Source: Rhodospirillales bacterium
GTDB taxonomy: Bacteria; Pseudomonadota; Alphaproteobacteria; Acetobacterales; Acetobacteraceae
Assembly (NCBI GenBank): GCA_015654825.1
Contig: JAATGE010000587.1
Span: forward strand, 1 to 8,028
Direction of reading: 5' to 3'
Length of the DNA stretch: 8,028 nucleotides
The notes under the pieces were generated by a model, which saw only the letters and a list, made by a program, of their open reading frames with translations, was not told where the DNA came from and searched no databases. This document shows, in pieces, positions 1 to 5,905 of the stretch (its first letter is position 1; each line of letters opens with the position of its first letter). The position numbers and the translations under genes are program-made.

Positions 1-615
1 CTGCGATTTCTCCGTCAGACGCGATGCGCCGGTGGGGAAAATGCCGTTGACGAGGATGTTGTGGGCACGTCCATCGATGGCGGCTTCCGCGGTCAGGCCG
101 ATCAGGCCGGCCTTGCCCGACGCATAGGCGGCAATGTTGCCGATGCCGAGCGTCGCCGACGACATGATGTTGACGATGCGGCCGTACGATTGCGCGCGCA
201 TGTGCGGCCACACGCGTCGCATGAGCATGTAGGGGCCGATCAGATTGGTGCGTAGTACGCCCTCGATTTCATCGTCCGTAAACGCATCGATGTCGCCGAT
301 CAGCGCCCCGCCGGCGTTGTTGACCAATATATCTATACGGCCAAACGCGCTGAGCGCGCGATCAACAACCGCGCCTGCAGCGACACCGGTGCCGATCATA
401 GTGGCGTCCGCAACAGCCTCGCCGCCCGCTTCGATAATCTCATCGGCCACCGATTGGGCAGTGTCGATCGTGCCGGGATGCAGAGTTGTTGTGTCGCCGC
501 CGTAGTCGTTAACCACCACGCGCGCGCCGCGGCTGGCCAGCAGCAGCGCGTGCGTACGCCCCATGCCCCGCCCCGCGCCGGTTACAATGGCAACCTGGTT
601 GTCGAGGCGTATCAT
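1..615 (-). CDS. SDR oxidoreductase, MFE-2/17beta-HSD4-like, 3' end outside window
   Basis: The reading frame is open from the ATG at 615 to the left edge, giving 205 residues without a stop. Residues 12-19 (TGAGRGMG) form the Rossmann cofactor loop. An Asp after beta-2 (VVVNDYGG) suggests NAD(H). NNAG lies at 99-102, a conserved Asn in RTNL at 122-125, Ser152/153 forms the catalytic region, and YASGK (Tyr164, Lys168) completes the active site. The VNDYGGD stretch, the HMRAQSYGRIV segment and the ASRLTEK tail resemble the 3-hydroxyacyl-CoA dehydrogenase domain of peroxisomal multifunctional enzyme 2 (17beta-HSD4). This suggests oxidation of a hydroxyacyl-CoA or hydroxysteroid. The Ser-Tyr loop is about one residue shorter than in FabG. 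The start is supported by GGGAG five bases upstream. It follows the kinase gene by 39 nt. Whether a hydratase or SCP2 domain follows cannot be seen. The SDR call is firm; the subfamily is by resemblance. Confidence 0.9.
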   Translation of the reverse strand, partial: MIRLDNQVAIVTGAGRGMGRTHALLLASRGARVVVNDYGGDTTTLHPGTIDTAQSVADEIIEAGGEAVADATMIGTGVAAGAVVDRALSAFGRIDILVNNAGGALIGDIDAFTDDEIEGVLRTNLIGPYMLMRRVWPHMRAQSYGRIVNIMSSATLGIGNIAAYASGKAGLIGLTAEAAIDGRAHNILVNGIFPTGASRLTEKSQ

Positions 616-619
616 GTTG

Positions 620-625
620 TCTCCC
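620..625 (-). promoter_or_regulatory. Ribosome binding site of the MFE-2-like SDR
   Basis: The minus strand reads GGGAGA, ending about four to five bases before the ATG at 615. It supports this start codon. Confidence 0.6.
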
Positions 626-654
626 GGGTCCTTCAATGCTGCGAGAATACGCGA

Positions 655-1737
655 TTATGACAAGAGGCGGATGGTATCGTGGTCGAGTGCCGCAGCGCCG
701 AAGCGCGCGGCCTCGGCCGTGTTCACGGCTTCGGTCTGAAAGAAACTTTCGTTGATTACGAAAATGAAATACCCATACGCGGTCTCCCGGCAGTACGCTT
801 CCCAGGCTGCCTCGAAGCAAGGTGCATCGACGCCGTGCGACTTAAGTTTTTCTAGATAGCGCGCAATCAGCGCGGGCTCCCATAATTTGCGATCCGCCAC
901 GTCGCACGCGACGATCAGATGGTAATTCACCTCCATCTGCCAGGGCGCCTTGCAGGTTTGCGCATCCAGAAACCCCGGCCTGCCGTCCGGTTCAAGATAT
1001 AGGTTGCCCAGATGAGTATCACCGTGGATCACCACGGGCGGAATCCCCTTGTGATACTCCTCAAGTTTTTCCAACGCGCCCTGCATCCAGTCACGGTCGT
1101 GCAGCCGGACCGAAACGGCGGCACCACGCGGCTGGCGCATGAAATGGTTCCAGCGCTCCGGCTCCAGATAGCGCGCAATAAAGACCTTGCCAAACCCCTG
1201 GTAACGCGTGGTCATCCAGTCGAATCGCCCGCCTGGATCGAACTCCGGGCTGTCCCAGGTCTGCGCATGGTAGCGCGCCATGGCATCCAGCCGCCGCGCG
1301 ATCTGTTCATACGTGCAAGGCTTCTGCGGATCCAGGAAAATGACACCCTTTGCCTTCAGATCCTCCAGGATAACGATCGATTGGTGCGTGGCCGGGTCAC
1401 TGCCTGCGTAGAAGCAAGCGGGGGTATTCATGTCTATATACGGGTTCACGTCCCGGTAAAATCTGACCTCGTCCGCGTACATCTTCGCCATCCACTGGCT
1501 GTGCTCCTCAAATCCGCCTTTCACTATCAGGGTCGGCGGCAGCCCGGCAGTGCGTCCGTTCAGTTCATACGTGACAGCCACGCGAACCTTCGTGGATGTT
1601 CCGTTCATCACATCAACTACCTCGGCGCTGTCCACTTTCACGCTCGGGTACTTGAACTGCAGCGCGTCGCTGAGCCAGGTCGCGGTAATGTCCTGCGGCC
1701 GTAGCGGCAGGCCCATGTCCATGTATCCATCAGCCAT
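655..1737 (-). CDS. EcKinase/APH-fold small-molecule phosphotransferase (kinase 1)
   Basis: This is a 360-residue protein of the aminoglycoside phosphotransferase / ecdysteroid-kinase-like (EcKinase/CHK) superfamily, expected to move the ATP gamma-phosphate to a hydroxyl of a small molecule in the cytoplasm. The N lobe has LIVKGGF with the presumed ATP Lys73, and DEVRFYRD with Glu90. The hinge is ILEDL at 123-127. The C lobe has the Brenner loop HGDTHLGN at 238-245 (Asp240 catalytic, Asn245 metal) and the metal-binding Asp258 in FLDAQ. All core residues are present, so it should be active. FLDAQ replaces the more usual LDWQ. The frame stays open up to 1881, but ATG 1737 has a strong GGGAGG upstream, and the longer form would run 88 nt into the phosphatase gene. 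It is a tandem paralogue of the kinase at 2563-3660, with Lys73, Glu90 and LEDL at the same positions. The substrate is unknown; a hydroxylated terpenoid or steroid from this pathway is an inference. Confidence 0.9.
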   Translation of the reverse strand: MADGYMDMGLPLRPQDITATWLSDALQFKYPSVKVDSAEVVDVMNGTSTKVRVAVTYELNGRTAGLPPTLIVKGGFEEHSQWMAKMYADEVRFYRDVNPYIDMNTPACFYAGSDPATHQSIVILEDLKAKGVIFLDPQKPCTYEQIARRLDAMARYHAQTWDSPEFDPGGRFDWMTTRYQGFGKVFIARYLEPERWNHFMRQPRGAAVSVRLHDRDWMQGALEKLEEYHKGIPPVVIHGDTHLGNLYLEPDGRPGFLDAQTCKAPWQMEVNYHLIVACDVADRKLWEPALIARYLEKLKSHGVDAPCFEAAWEAYCRETAYGYFIFVINESFFQTEAVNTAEAARFGAAALDHDTIRLLS

Positions 1738-1746
1738 TCCGGCTTT

Positions 1747-1752
1747 CCTCCC
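1747..1752 (-). promoter_or_regulatory. Ribosome binding site deciding the kinase 1 start
   Basis: GGGAGG on the minus strand sits nine bases before the ATG at 1737. It is the best Shine-Dalgarno match among the starts I examined, and it argues against the upstream in-frame ATG at 1881. Confidence 0.7.
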
Positions 1753-1793
1753 GTGCCGATGCCATTCCCTGCCCGCTTCCTTCGAATGCCGCG

Positions 1794-2573
1794 TCACACA
1801 ATAAGCCGGTCTCGCAACGCTTCCTGCATTGCCGCATCCACTCCGGCGACTTCGGCAAGAAAGCGCGCCGTGGAACTGCATTTTTCCGTTATTGCAGCGA
1901 AAGCTTCATCAAGATACTCGGCACGCACACCGCACAGCGCCTGCAGGGCCGCTTGTTCCAGCTCCCGGCCGAGACTGGCGCTCATGATGGATCGGGTATG
2001 TTCGACGATTTGTGGGCTCTGGCGAAAACCGCTTTCGAGGTAGTCGTGGTAAATGGCCTCGCGGGGAACGTCGAGCGCGCTGAGCAGCAGGGCCACGACG
2101 ACCCCGGTGCGATCCTTGCCCGCGGCGCAATGAATGATCAGCGGCAGATGGCCTTCGGCGATGCGGGCGAACAGGCGCCGCAGATGATTGGCGGCAGCCT
2201 CCGGCATCGCGCGGTAGGTGAGCCGCATTAACGCCGCGGCACCACTCTCACCCGGATCATTCTGCATCGCCTGCCAATGTGCCGTGCCACGAATATCCGC
2301 GGCAACGTCCAAATGCATAAGCTCCGCACCGCTTGCCTGCCACCACACATTCGGCGCCGCACTGCACTCGGCAAGGCTGCGCAGGTCGCACACGAGGCGG
2401 ATGCCGTGGCCCAGCAAAACCGCTTCATCCTCGCCCACCGGTGCAATGATCGCGTCGGAGCGAAATACCTTGCCGTGAGCAATACGACGCCCATTTGCTG
2501 CCGGAATCCCGCCAAGGTCGCGGAAATTCGGCGCGCACGCCAGGCGCATCGCCGGGTTCGGCTCAGAACGCAT
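1794..2573 (-). CDS. Tyrosine/lipid-type protein phosphatase (Y_phosphatase3-like)
   Basis: This 259-residue protein shows the pattern of the family that includes mycobacterial PtpB and Listeria LipA. It has NFRDLGG at 16-22, a KVFRSD segment at about 35-40, VCDLRS with a following Glu at about 61-69, and the P-loop HCAAGKDRTG at 148-157. The nucleophile is Cys149 and the phosphate-binding residue is Arg155 (CX5R). In this family the Lys-Asp P-loop is linked to dual-specificity and phosphoinositide or other non-protein phosphate hydrolysis. No signal peptide is visible, so it is probably cytoplasmic. The chosen ATG (2573) overlaps the upstream kinase stop by 11 nt, implying translational coupling. 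ATG 2549 is an alternative and neither has a good Shine-Dalgarno sequence. The open frame back to 2897 is a shadow of the kinase gene. Lying between two small-molecule kinases, it may remove the phosphate they add; that is inference. Confidence 0.88.
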   Translation of the reverse strand: MRSEPNPAMRLACAPNFRDLGGIPAANGRRIAHGKVFRSDAIIAPVGEDEAVLLGHGIRLVCDLRSLAECSAAPNVWWQASGAELMHLDVAADIRGTAHWQAMQNDPGESGAAALMRLTYRAMPEAAANHLRRLFARIAEGHLPLIIHCAAGKDRTGVVVALLLSALDVPREAIYHDYLESGFRQSPQIVEHTRSIMSASLGRELEQAALQALCGVRAEYLDEAFAAITEKCSSTARFLAEVAGVDAAMQEALRDRLIV

Positions 2574-3660
2574 CGAACGTGCGGTGGTCCAGCGCGGCGA
2601 TGGCAAAGCGCGGCGCCACCGCGCAATTATTCTCCTCCTTCTGCCATTCCGGCGGGTTGACCATCCAATAGAACAAGCCATCGACGATCTGAATGCGGAA
2701 CGCCTCCATCGCCTCGTCCAACGAAGGCGGATCCGGCACACCTTCGGCGCGCAAACGATCGAGATAATGCGCGACCAGCGCCCCTTCCCACCGGCGGCGA
2801 TCCACCGGATCAAGAGCCGAGACCAGGAAATAGGTAACGTCGTGCGACCAGTGCCCCTTCGAATAACTTTGCCAATCCAGCACGCCCGGTTTGCCATCTC
2901 TATCGAGGTAGAGATTGCCGAGATGAAAATCAGCGTGCAACAGGCAGACCGGTCCCTGCAGGCAGAACGAGTTCAACGCCTCCAGCGCCGTAACCATGCG
3001 GGGCAAATCATGGAACATGCGTGGCACCGCAAGGCAACGGGGCAGCGTCATATAACGCGCCCAGGTCGCTTGACTGAGCTGCTGGTGAGCATAGGCACCC
3101 ACCCCTTCCGGCGCCGGCAACGGTACCCAGTGGGCGAGATCGGCAAGCTCGCCGCCCGGCGCAAAGGCGGCGCTGTTCCAAAATGCCGCGTGCAGGCGCG
3201 CGAGAACATCAAGGAAAGCGCTGGCATTTTGATAGGTCAGAGGCGTTTCAACGCGACAAAACGTGACATCGCGCAGCGTAAGATCTTCCAGGACCACGAG
3301 GTGTTGCGGTGCGGCGAAATCATCGATCGTCGCAAGACAGGCGGGGCTCGGCACACCAAGCCGGAATTGCAAGTCGCGGTAGAACCGCACTTCATGTGCA
3401 TAAAGCGGCGACATCGCAACACGGTGGTCGGCAAAGCCCCCTTTGACGATCAACGATGTCGGCAACTCGTCCACCGCACCATCAAACTCGACGCGCAGGC
3501 GCACCTTGGTGGCGGTGCCATAGGCGGCATCCACCAACTGAACGCTGCTCACCCGGGCGCCGCGCAAATGCGTCGCGAGCATCGTCTGTAGCCACCCCGC
3601 GGTAAGACCGCTTAAACTCGTGGGCGCCGCAAGGCCGGCTAGGCGATCCGTGCTGGGCAT
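2563..3660 (-). CDS. EcKinase/APH-fold small-molecule phosphotransferase (kinase 2)
   Basis: This 365-residue protein belongs to the same EcKinase/APH superfamily as the gene at 655-1737 and is predicted to phosphorylate a hydroxyl on a small molecule with ATP. LIVKGGF carries Lys73, HEVRFYRD carries Glu90, and VVLEDL ends at residue 127. The Brenner loop is HADFHLGN at 242-249 (Asp244, Asn249), followed by VLDWQ with metal-binding Asp262. All catalytic positions are intact. The start at 3660 is preferred because GGTGAG lies six bases upstream. In-frame ATGs at 3666, 3678 and 3720 have no comparable site. It is the first gene after the 211-nt gap and may open its own transcription unit. Its end overlaps the phosphatase start. 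The two kinases match at many motif positions but differ widely elsewhere, so they may use different substrates or positions. The family is clear; the substrate is not known. Confidence 0.9.
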   Translation of the reverse strand: MPSTDRLAGLAAPTSLSGLTAGWLQTMLATHLRGARVSSVQLVDAAYGTATKVRLRVEFDGAVDELPTSLIVKGGFADHRVAMSPLYAHEVRFYRDLQFRLGVPSPACLATIDDFAAPQHLVVLEDLTLRDVTFCRVETPLTYQNASAFLDVLARLHAAFWNSAAFAPGGELADLAHWVPLPAPEGVGAYAHQQLSQATWARYMTLPRCLAVPRMFHDLPRMVTALEALNSFCLQGPVCLLHADFHLGNLYLDRDGKPGVLDWQSYSKGHWSHDVTYFLVSALDPVDRRRWEGALVAHYLDRLRAEGVPDPPSLDEAMEAFRIQIVDGLFYWMVNPPEWQKEENNCAVAPRFAIAALDHRTFDAF

Positions 3661-3666
3661 CAACAT

Positions 3667-3672
3667 CTCACC
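3667..3672 (-). promoter_or_regulatory. Ribosome binding site deciding the kinase 2 start
   Basis: GGTGAG on the minus strand, six bases before the ATG at 3660, favours this start over the longer frame that opens at 3720. Confidence 0.55.
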
Positions 3673-3700
3673 GAACATCGTTGTGCAAACATCGCGCAGT

Positions 3701-3721
3701 GGTGCCACGTGGGCCGGCACC
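3701..3721. repeat. Inverted repeat with a nested CCACGTGG palindrome (possible operator)
   Basis: GGTGCC at 3701-3706 is mirrored by GGCACC at 3716-3721 with a 9-nt loop. The perfect 8-bp palindrome CCACGTGG lies at 3705-3712. It is 41 to 61 bases upstream of the kinase 2 start, where a repressor site would be plausible. Short GC-rich palindromes arise by chance in such DNA, so the functional reading is tentative. Confidence 0.3.
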
Positions 3722-3811
3722 GAACGTCGGATCGGGCCACGACATCAGGGATACGATGCCGCGCGAGCATGCGACCAGATCAAAAAGACCGAATCTTTGC
3801 CCCGAACCCGT

Positions 3812-3826
3812 CACGCCAAAGGCGTG
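3812..3826 (-). terminator. Short hairpin after the pseudo-SDR gene, weak terminator candidate
   Basis: CACGCC and GGCGTG form a perfect 6-bp stem with a 3-nt loop, 46 to 60 nt beyond the SDR stop codon at 3872. No U-tract follows directly; the nearest minus-strand T-run is at 3782-3786, about 25 nt further on. It could attenuate transcription or stabilise the 3' end of the upstream message, but it does not meet the usual intrinsic terminator pattern. Confidence 0.2.
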
Positions 3827-3871
3827 CTGCGCAGGATGTGACAACGCAATTAGCGCCGCATCACCGGTTCA

Positions 3872-4675
3872 TCATGTAAGCAAAAATCCACCGTCGAGTA
3901 TGATCGACTGGCCGGTAATATAGCCGCCTGATGGGCCAACGAGGTAGAGTACCGCGGCCGCAATGTCGCGGCCGTTGCCCATGCCCAGCGGCAATCTACG
4001 TTGCTGATCCATGGCGGGCCCGGCGAGCGTTCCGCCCAAAGCAAAGTGCAATTGCGTCGTTTCGTGGAACCTTGTCTTGCCGTAAACCGCGCCCGGCATC
4101 ACAAGATTGGCGAGAATGCCGTCGCGCGCATGATCCAGCGCCACCGCGCGCGTCATGGCGGTGACCCCGGCGCGGCTTGCGCCATACCCTGCATTACCGT
4201 GCAGAACCGGATGAATAGCACCGATCGTTGTGACGTTGACTATGCGGCCGCCCCGCCCCCCGGCCAGCATCAGTTGCACCGCACCGCGCATCAGCATGAA
4301 GGTCGCGCGCAAATTCAGTGATTGCATGGCATCGAACTGCGCCATGCTGGTTTCCGCGAGCGTCTGATTTGAATTAAGGCCCGCGCAGTTCGCCAGGATA
4401 TCCAGGCAACCAAATTTTCTGCGTACCTCCTCGAACAGCGCAGCCACCGCCGGCTCCGATTCGATATCCGTCGGCACCGCCATCGCCGCCTCGCCCGACG
4501 GATCGATGCCGGCCGCCAGATCCGCGGTCGCCTGCGGATCGCGGTCGGCAATGATGACGCGCGCTCCCGCGCGAGCCAGCATCGGCGCCACGTCAACGCT
4601 GGAACAGCCCAAGCTGTCAGTCACCAACGCAATCTTGCCGTCGACACGAAACAGTTCGTCGAGCGAGCCGCTCAT
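3872..4675 (-). CDS. Divergent SDR-fold protein, likely pseudo-enzyme subunit
   Basis: This 267-residue SDR-fold protein has normal length and layout: GKIALVT strand, IIADRD after beta-2, NCAG at 96-99, GGRIVNV before the active site, and a closing ILDGGF. The key residues are altered. The glycine-rich loop is TDSLGCSS at 19-26 in place of TGxxxGxG, so all three canonical glycines are lost. The catalytic Ser region is VTT (Thr149/150). The YxxxK motif is YGASR, with Tyr164 kept and Arg168 in place of Lys. The frame is intact, so it is not a decayed gene. ATG 4675 overlaps the P450 stop as ATGA, which makes translational coupling likely and is preferred over GTG 4684. It is paralogous to the SDR at 5906-6712. 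It may be a structural partner in a hetero-oligomeric SDR, as BbsC is in BbsCD, or bind another ligand. The fold is firm; loss of activity is inferred. Confidence 0.9.
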   Translation of the reverse strand: MSGSLDELFRVDGKIALVTDSLGCSSVDVAPMLARAGARVIIADRDPQATADLAAGIDPSGEAAMAVPTDIESEPAVAALFEEVRRKFGCLDILANCAGLNSNQTLAETSMAQFDAMQSLNLRATFMLMRGAVQLMLAGGRGGRIVNVTTIGAIHPVLHGNAGYGASRAGVTAMTRAVALDHARDGILANLVMPGAVYGKTRFHETTQLHFALGGTLAGPAMDQQRRLPLGMGNGRDIAAAVLYLVGPSGGYITGQSIILDGGFLLT

Positions 4676-5877
4676 ACTGTCCACGCCAGCACGAGGCGTT
4701 CCACGCAGTTGACCTGCCCGGTGCCAAACAACGGAGTTTCACCTGGTTTGATATGGAAATCGGGAATGCGCGCCAGCCATTCCTGCAGAAACAGCTTTAT
4801 TTCGAGTTGCGCCAAAATAGCCCCAGGGCATCGATGCGGGCCGGCGCCGAAACTCGAATGCGTCTTGTCCGCACGGCAAAAATCGATGGCCAGTGCATCC
4901 GTGTAGCGCCGCTCGTCCATGCCGGCGAGGATAGGCGGCACATAGATCTTTTCATTTTTCTTGAACTGAACGCCTTTGTAGGAAAAGTCGCTGGTCAGCG
5001 TACGGGCGGTGTTCGACGGCGAAAAGCGGCGCATGAATTCGTCGACGGCGGACCGTATCAGTGCGGGATCAGCCCGCAACTGCGCGCGGTGCCCTGGGCT
5101 GCCCGCAAGGAAATGCGCAATGAAGCCGAGCGTGGAGGCGACCGTATCCAGCCCGCCAAACAGAATGACAAGCAGCACGCTCATCATGTCCGTGTCATTG
5201 ATCGGCGCGCCACCAACCTTGGCATGGACAATGCCGCTCAGCAGGTCCTCACCCGGGTCGGCGCGACGCGCTTTAATGACCGGACCAAGATAATCCATCA
5301 TCAGATGGTGCGCCTGGCCTCGCTCCGCCGCGGTGCCGCGAGTCGTCATTTGCGTGTAGGCAAGCAGTCTTTCCCGATCCTGCATCGGCAGGTTGGTCAG
5401 ACGCATAAAAATAGCAATCGGCAGTTGCAGCGCGAATTCGCTCATGAATTCGCACGTGCCGCGCGGTTGAAACCCGTCAATCAGGCGCCCGGCCAATTCC
5501 TGCACGTCGTTCTCCAGGCTCGCGATCCTGCGCGGACTGAACCACGGATTGATAATACTTCGGAACGGCCCATGTTCAGGTGGATCGGCTTCCAGCGGTA
5601 GCAACCGTGTAGGTCGCGTGCCGGAAGGCATGGTCACATCCTTCATGGAGAACGGATCATGCGTTCGTTGCAAATAATCGATATCTTCGGCGCGGGTCAC
5701 GATCCAGTGTCCGCCATGATAGGGCGCCCAAACGATATCCGGGCCGTCGTGCAGCGCGCGCCAGGCGCCATGCAGATCCTTCGTGCCGCCTGGCGGATCA
5801 TAGACGTCGAAATCGACCACCAGATGTGCCGGCACATGCGCAGGGCGTACGACTTTTCCCGGTGAACCGTGATGCAT
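4672..5877 (-). CDS. Cytochrome P450, CYP101 (P450cam)-like
   Basis: This 401-residue soluble class I type bacterial P450 would hydroxylate a hydrophobic substrate using O2 and electrons from a ferredoxin. The N terminus (VPAHLVVDFDVYDP), GGHWIVTR, the DPPEH segment, LTSDF and IPDF stretches closely resemble P450cam from Pseudomonas putida. The I helix has GGLDT at 241-245 with the acid-alcohol pair Asp244-Thr245. The K-helix ExxR is Glu280-Arg283. The heme loop FGAGPHRCPG at 343-352 has the thiolate Cys350. Arg292 matches the heme-propionate Arg299 of P450cam. The B' region has no Tyr equivalent to the camphor-binding Tyr96, and Val247 of P450cam aligns with Phe240, so the substrate should not be camphor in the same pose. 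The start ATG has only a weak GAG-type ribosome site, 28 nt after the preceding SDR. No ferredoxin or reductase gene is in the window. It is translationally coupled to the divergent SDR. Confidence 0.95.
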   Translation of the reverse strand: MHHGSPGKVVRPAHVPAHLVVDFDVYDPPGGTKDLHGAWRALHDGPDIVWAPYHGGHWIVTRAEDIDYLQRTHDPFSMKDVTMPSGTRPTRLLPLEADPPEHGPFRSIINPWFSPRRIASLENDVQELAGRLIDGFQPRGTCEFMSEFALQLPIAIFMRLTNLPMQDRERLLAYTQMTTRGTAAERGQAHHLMMDYLGPVIKARRADPGEDLLSGIVHAKVGGAPINDTDMMSVLLVILFGGLDTVASTLGFIAHFLAGSPGHRAQLRADPALIRSAVDEFMRRFSPSNTARTLTSDFSYKGVQFKKNEKIYVPPILAGMDERRYTDALAIDFCRADKTHSSFGAGPHRCPGAILAQLEIKLFLQEWLARIPDFHIKPGETPLFGTGQVNCVERLVLAWTV

Positions 5878-5905
5878 TGTCTCAGCTCGATCTGTGTTTC
5901 AGCGT

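Larger units (their letters stand above)
3661..3871 (-). promoter_or_regulatory. Intergenic spacer between the redox and phosphotransfer blocks
   Basis: This 211-nt stretch is by far the longest gap in the window; the others are 4 to 56 nt or overlaps. It holds a short hairpin at 3812-3826, a nested palindrome at 3701-3721, and GATGTT three times just before kinase 2. I could not find a convincing -35/-10 pair. Its position suggests a promoter, an operator or partial termination inside the operon. No ORF in it looks real. Confidence 0.4.

Noticed and set aside
1012..1704. Plus-strand ORF of 230 codons opposite kinase 1
   Set aside because: It is a shadow frame of the kinase gene with no motif of its own.
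1738..1881. N-terminal extension of kinase 1
   Set aside because: It would overlap the phosphatase gene by 88 nt, has an unusual Arg/Gly/Cys-rich composition, and the strong ribosome site points to ATG 1737.
2574..2897. N-terminal extension of the phosphatase frame
   Set aside because: The extra residues are very rich in Arg and Trp, overlap the kinase 2 coding region and precede the conserved NFRDLGG start of the family.
2584..3591. Plus-strand ORF of 335 codons opposite kinase 2
   Set aside because: It is antisense to a kinase with all catalytic motifs, its composition is typical of an antisense shadow, and no family pattern is visible.
3784..3798. AAAGA/TCTTT hairpin with trailing T residues as a terminator
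   Set aside because: The stem is only five mostly A-T pairs and would be too weak for intrinsic termination.
3661..3871. Sigma70-type promoter in the spacer
   Set aside because: The nearest TTGATC and TCGTAT-like hexamers on the minus strand are spaced too far apart, so no promoter is called.
4676..4684. GTG start three codons upstream for the divergent SDR
   Set aside because: The ATG at 4675 forms a classic ATGA overlap with the P450 stop, which is the simpler arrangement.
4753..5601. Plus-strand ORF of 282 codons opposite the P450
   Set aside because: It lies wholly antisense to a gene with clear P450 motifs, shows no recognisable domain and is rich in Arg, Gln and His, as expected for shadow frames in GC-rich DNA.
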